From positions 2,582,861 to 2,646,860 of the forward strand of contig JAKZAP010000004.1 of assembly GCA_023053575.1 (NCBI GenBank): a stretch of 64,000 bases of DNA. The letters run 5' to 3'. Below the pieces are notes generated by a model, which saw nothing but the letters and a program-made list of their open reading frames with translations, was not told the origin of the DNA and made no database searches. Each line of letters begins with the position of its first letter. Position 1 is the first letter of the stretch. Shown here piece after piece: positions 63,441 to 64,000 of the stretch. Made by a program: the position numbers and the translations under genes. Source of the stretch: Branchinecta lynchi. Its lineage: Eukaryota > Arthropoda > Branchiopoda > Anostraca > Branchinectidae.

Positions 63441-63894
63441 GACGCACTATTTAAATCCCAGATACTCAGTAACTTCAAAAAAACAATTTTGGTGGTGATG
63501 AGATACCACGGTAATGCGCAAACAAACAATTAGGTTTTCTGCCTCGGATTTTCTTCACTTTGATCATCAGGTTGAATAAATCTCAGCTTTTCCATACTTC
63601 ATTGATGATGGTGCCGAAAATCAGGGCAAGTTGAATCCGACACCTGATCGTTTTCGTCGTTGAAAGCATAACTTCAAAACACGACCAATCTGTCCAAAGG
63701 TTTTATTTCTTGATAAATAGATCGAACCCAGTCAGGCGTTAGGGACATTCCGGACCAGAGGGAAGATGCTTTTCTTCGGGACACTCTGGAGGGAAGATGC
63801 TCTTCCTGGGGACACCCTGGGAGAGCTAGGGTCTATGACAGTTATTCATTATCTTTAACATTCAATCGACTAGGGTCTTTTTTCTGGCCGGTTT

Positions 63895-64000
63895 TGGGAA
63901 CCCAGAACAAGTGGAGGGATACCTGTGACTTCGAAAAGTTTTCAGTCCGTCTGTCAGCACGATAACTTTCGAAGAGAATGAGATATGTTGATGCAACTTG
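63895..64000 (+). repeat. Head of a CCGGACAAGTAG element, cut by window end
   Basis: GAACCCAGAACAAGTGGAGG, GATACCTGTGACTTCG, AGTCCGTCTGTCAGCACGAT and GAATGAGATATGTTGATGC match 43285-43410. Confidence 0.7.

Larger units (their letters stand above)
57864..64000 (+). other. Intron (incomplete), at least 6.1 kb
   Basis: No propeller exon was found. Contents: a 19-bp-arm hairpin (57972-58013), LINE pieces (58560-59027, 60489-60720, 62447-62875), a TTAA-flanked MITE (59226-59563), an AAAGTTTAACTG element (59991-60335) and its lone end (61072-61136), a 77-bp tandem (61531-61684), a LINE tail (about 62140-62230, ATTTTACTTACTTACTTATT), a short tandem (63225-63440) and the head of a CCGGACAAGTAG element (63895-64000). 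Nothing was recognised in 58014-58559, 59564-59990, 60721-61070, 61685-62139, 62876-63224 or 63441-63890. Confidence 0.5.

Overview
This is a window of eukaryotic, metazoan nuclear DNA. It has small exons with GT-AG borders, long introns, many transposon remnants and no operon-like gene packing. One host gene is recognisable. It runs on the + strand and leaves the window at both ends. It encodes the homologue of LRP1, the large endocytic receptor of the LDL receptor family. Eleven exons (517 to 57863, about 2.09 kb of coding sequence, roughly 695 codons) encode, in the order of vertebrate LRP1: the last YWTD beta-propeller blades before cluster III, an EGF-like module, all ten complement-type (LDLR class A) repeats of ligand-binding cluster III (CR11 to CR20 in human numbering), and the pair of EGF-like modules that follows. 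The reading phases of all eleven exons agree. An invertebrate is likely from the divergence and the mix of mobile elements, but the phylum cannot be fixed from the sequence alone.

Layout: 517-5154 holds the propeller end, EGF module and CR11. 7762-7986 holds CR12 and CR13, 9789-9962 CR14, 13628-13762 CR15, 17292-17408 CR16, 19311-19504 CR17 and the first half of CR18, and 22236-22437 the rest of CR18 plus CR19. A 29.5-kb intron follows (22438-51953). CR20 lies at 51954-52091 and the EGF pair at 57615-57863. No further LRP1 exon was recognised up to 64000.

Everything else is intronic and dominated by mobile DNA. There are CR1/Jockey-like LINE 3' ends, a second LINE family with a C-terminal CCHC motif and ATATGATA or GATA tails, and an RTE-like piece. 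There is one nearly complete pogo-like DNA transposon (31690-34606) whose transposase frame carries one nonsense codon. hAT-like elements with 8-bp target duplications, a PIF/Harbinger-like MITE with a TTA duplication, two kinds of TTAA-flanked elements and several TIR families of unassigned class are also present. Three large copies of a non-coding element (TATGGCACTTG element, about 1.9 to 2.3 kb) carry terminal stem-loops and internal tandem repeats. Nested insertions give a relative age order.

The most interesting non-repeat observation is a short ORF at 41216-41312 in the giant intron. It encodes a clear signal peptide and ends at a good splice donor in phase 1, which matches the phase-1 acceptor of the CR20 exon. 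It could be an alternative first exon for a short secreted or membrane LRP1 isoform, or the first exon of a nested gene. Transcript data would be needed to decide.
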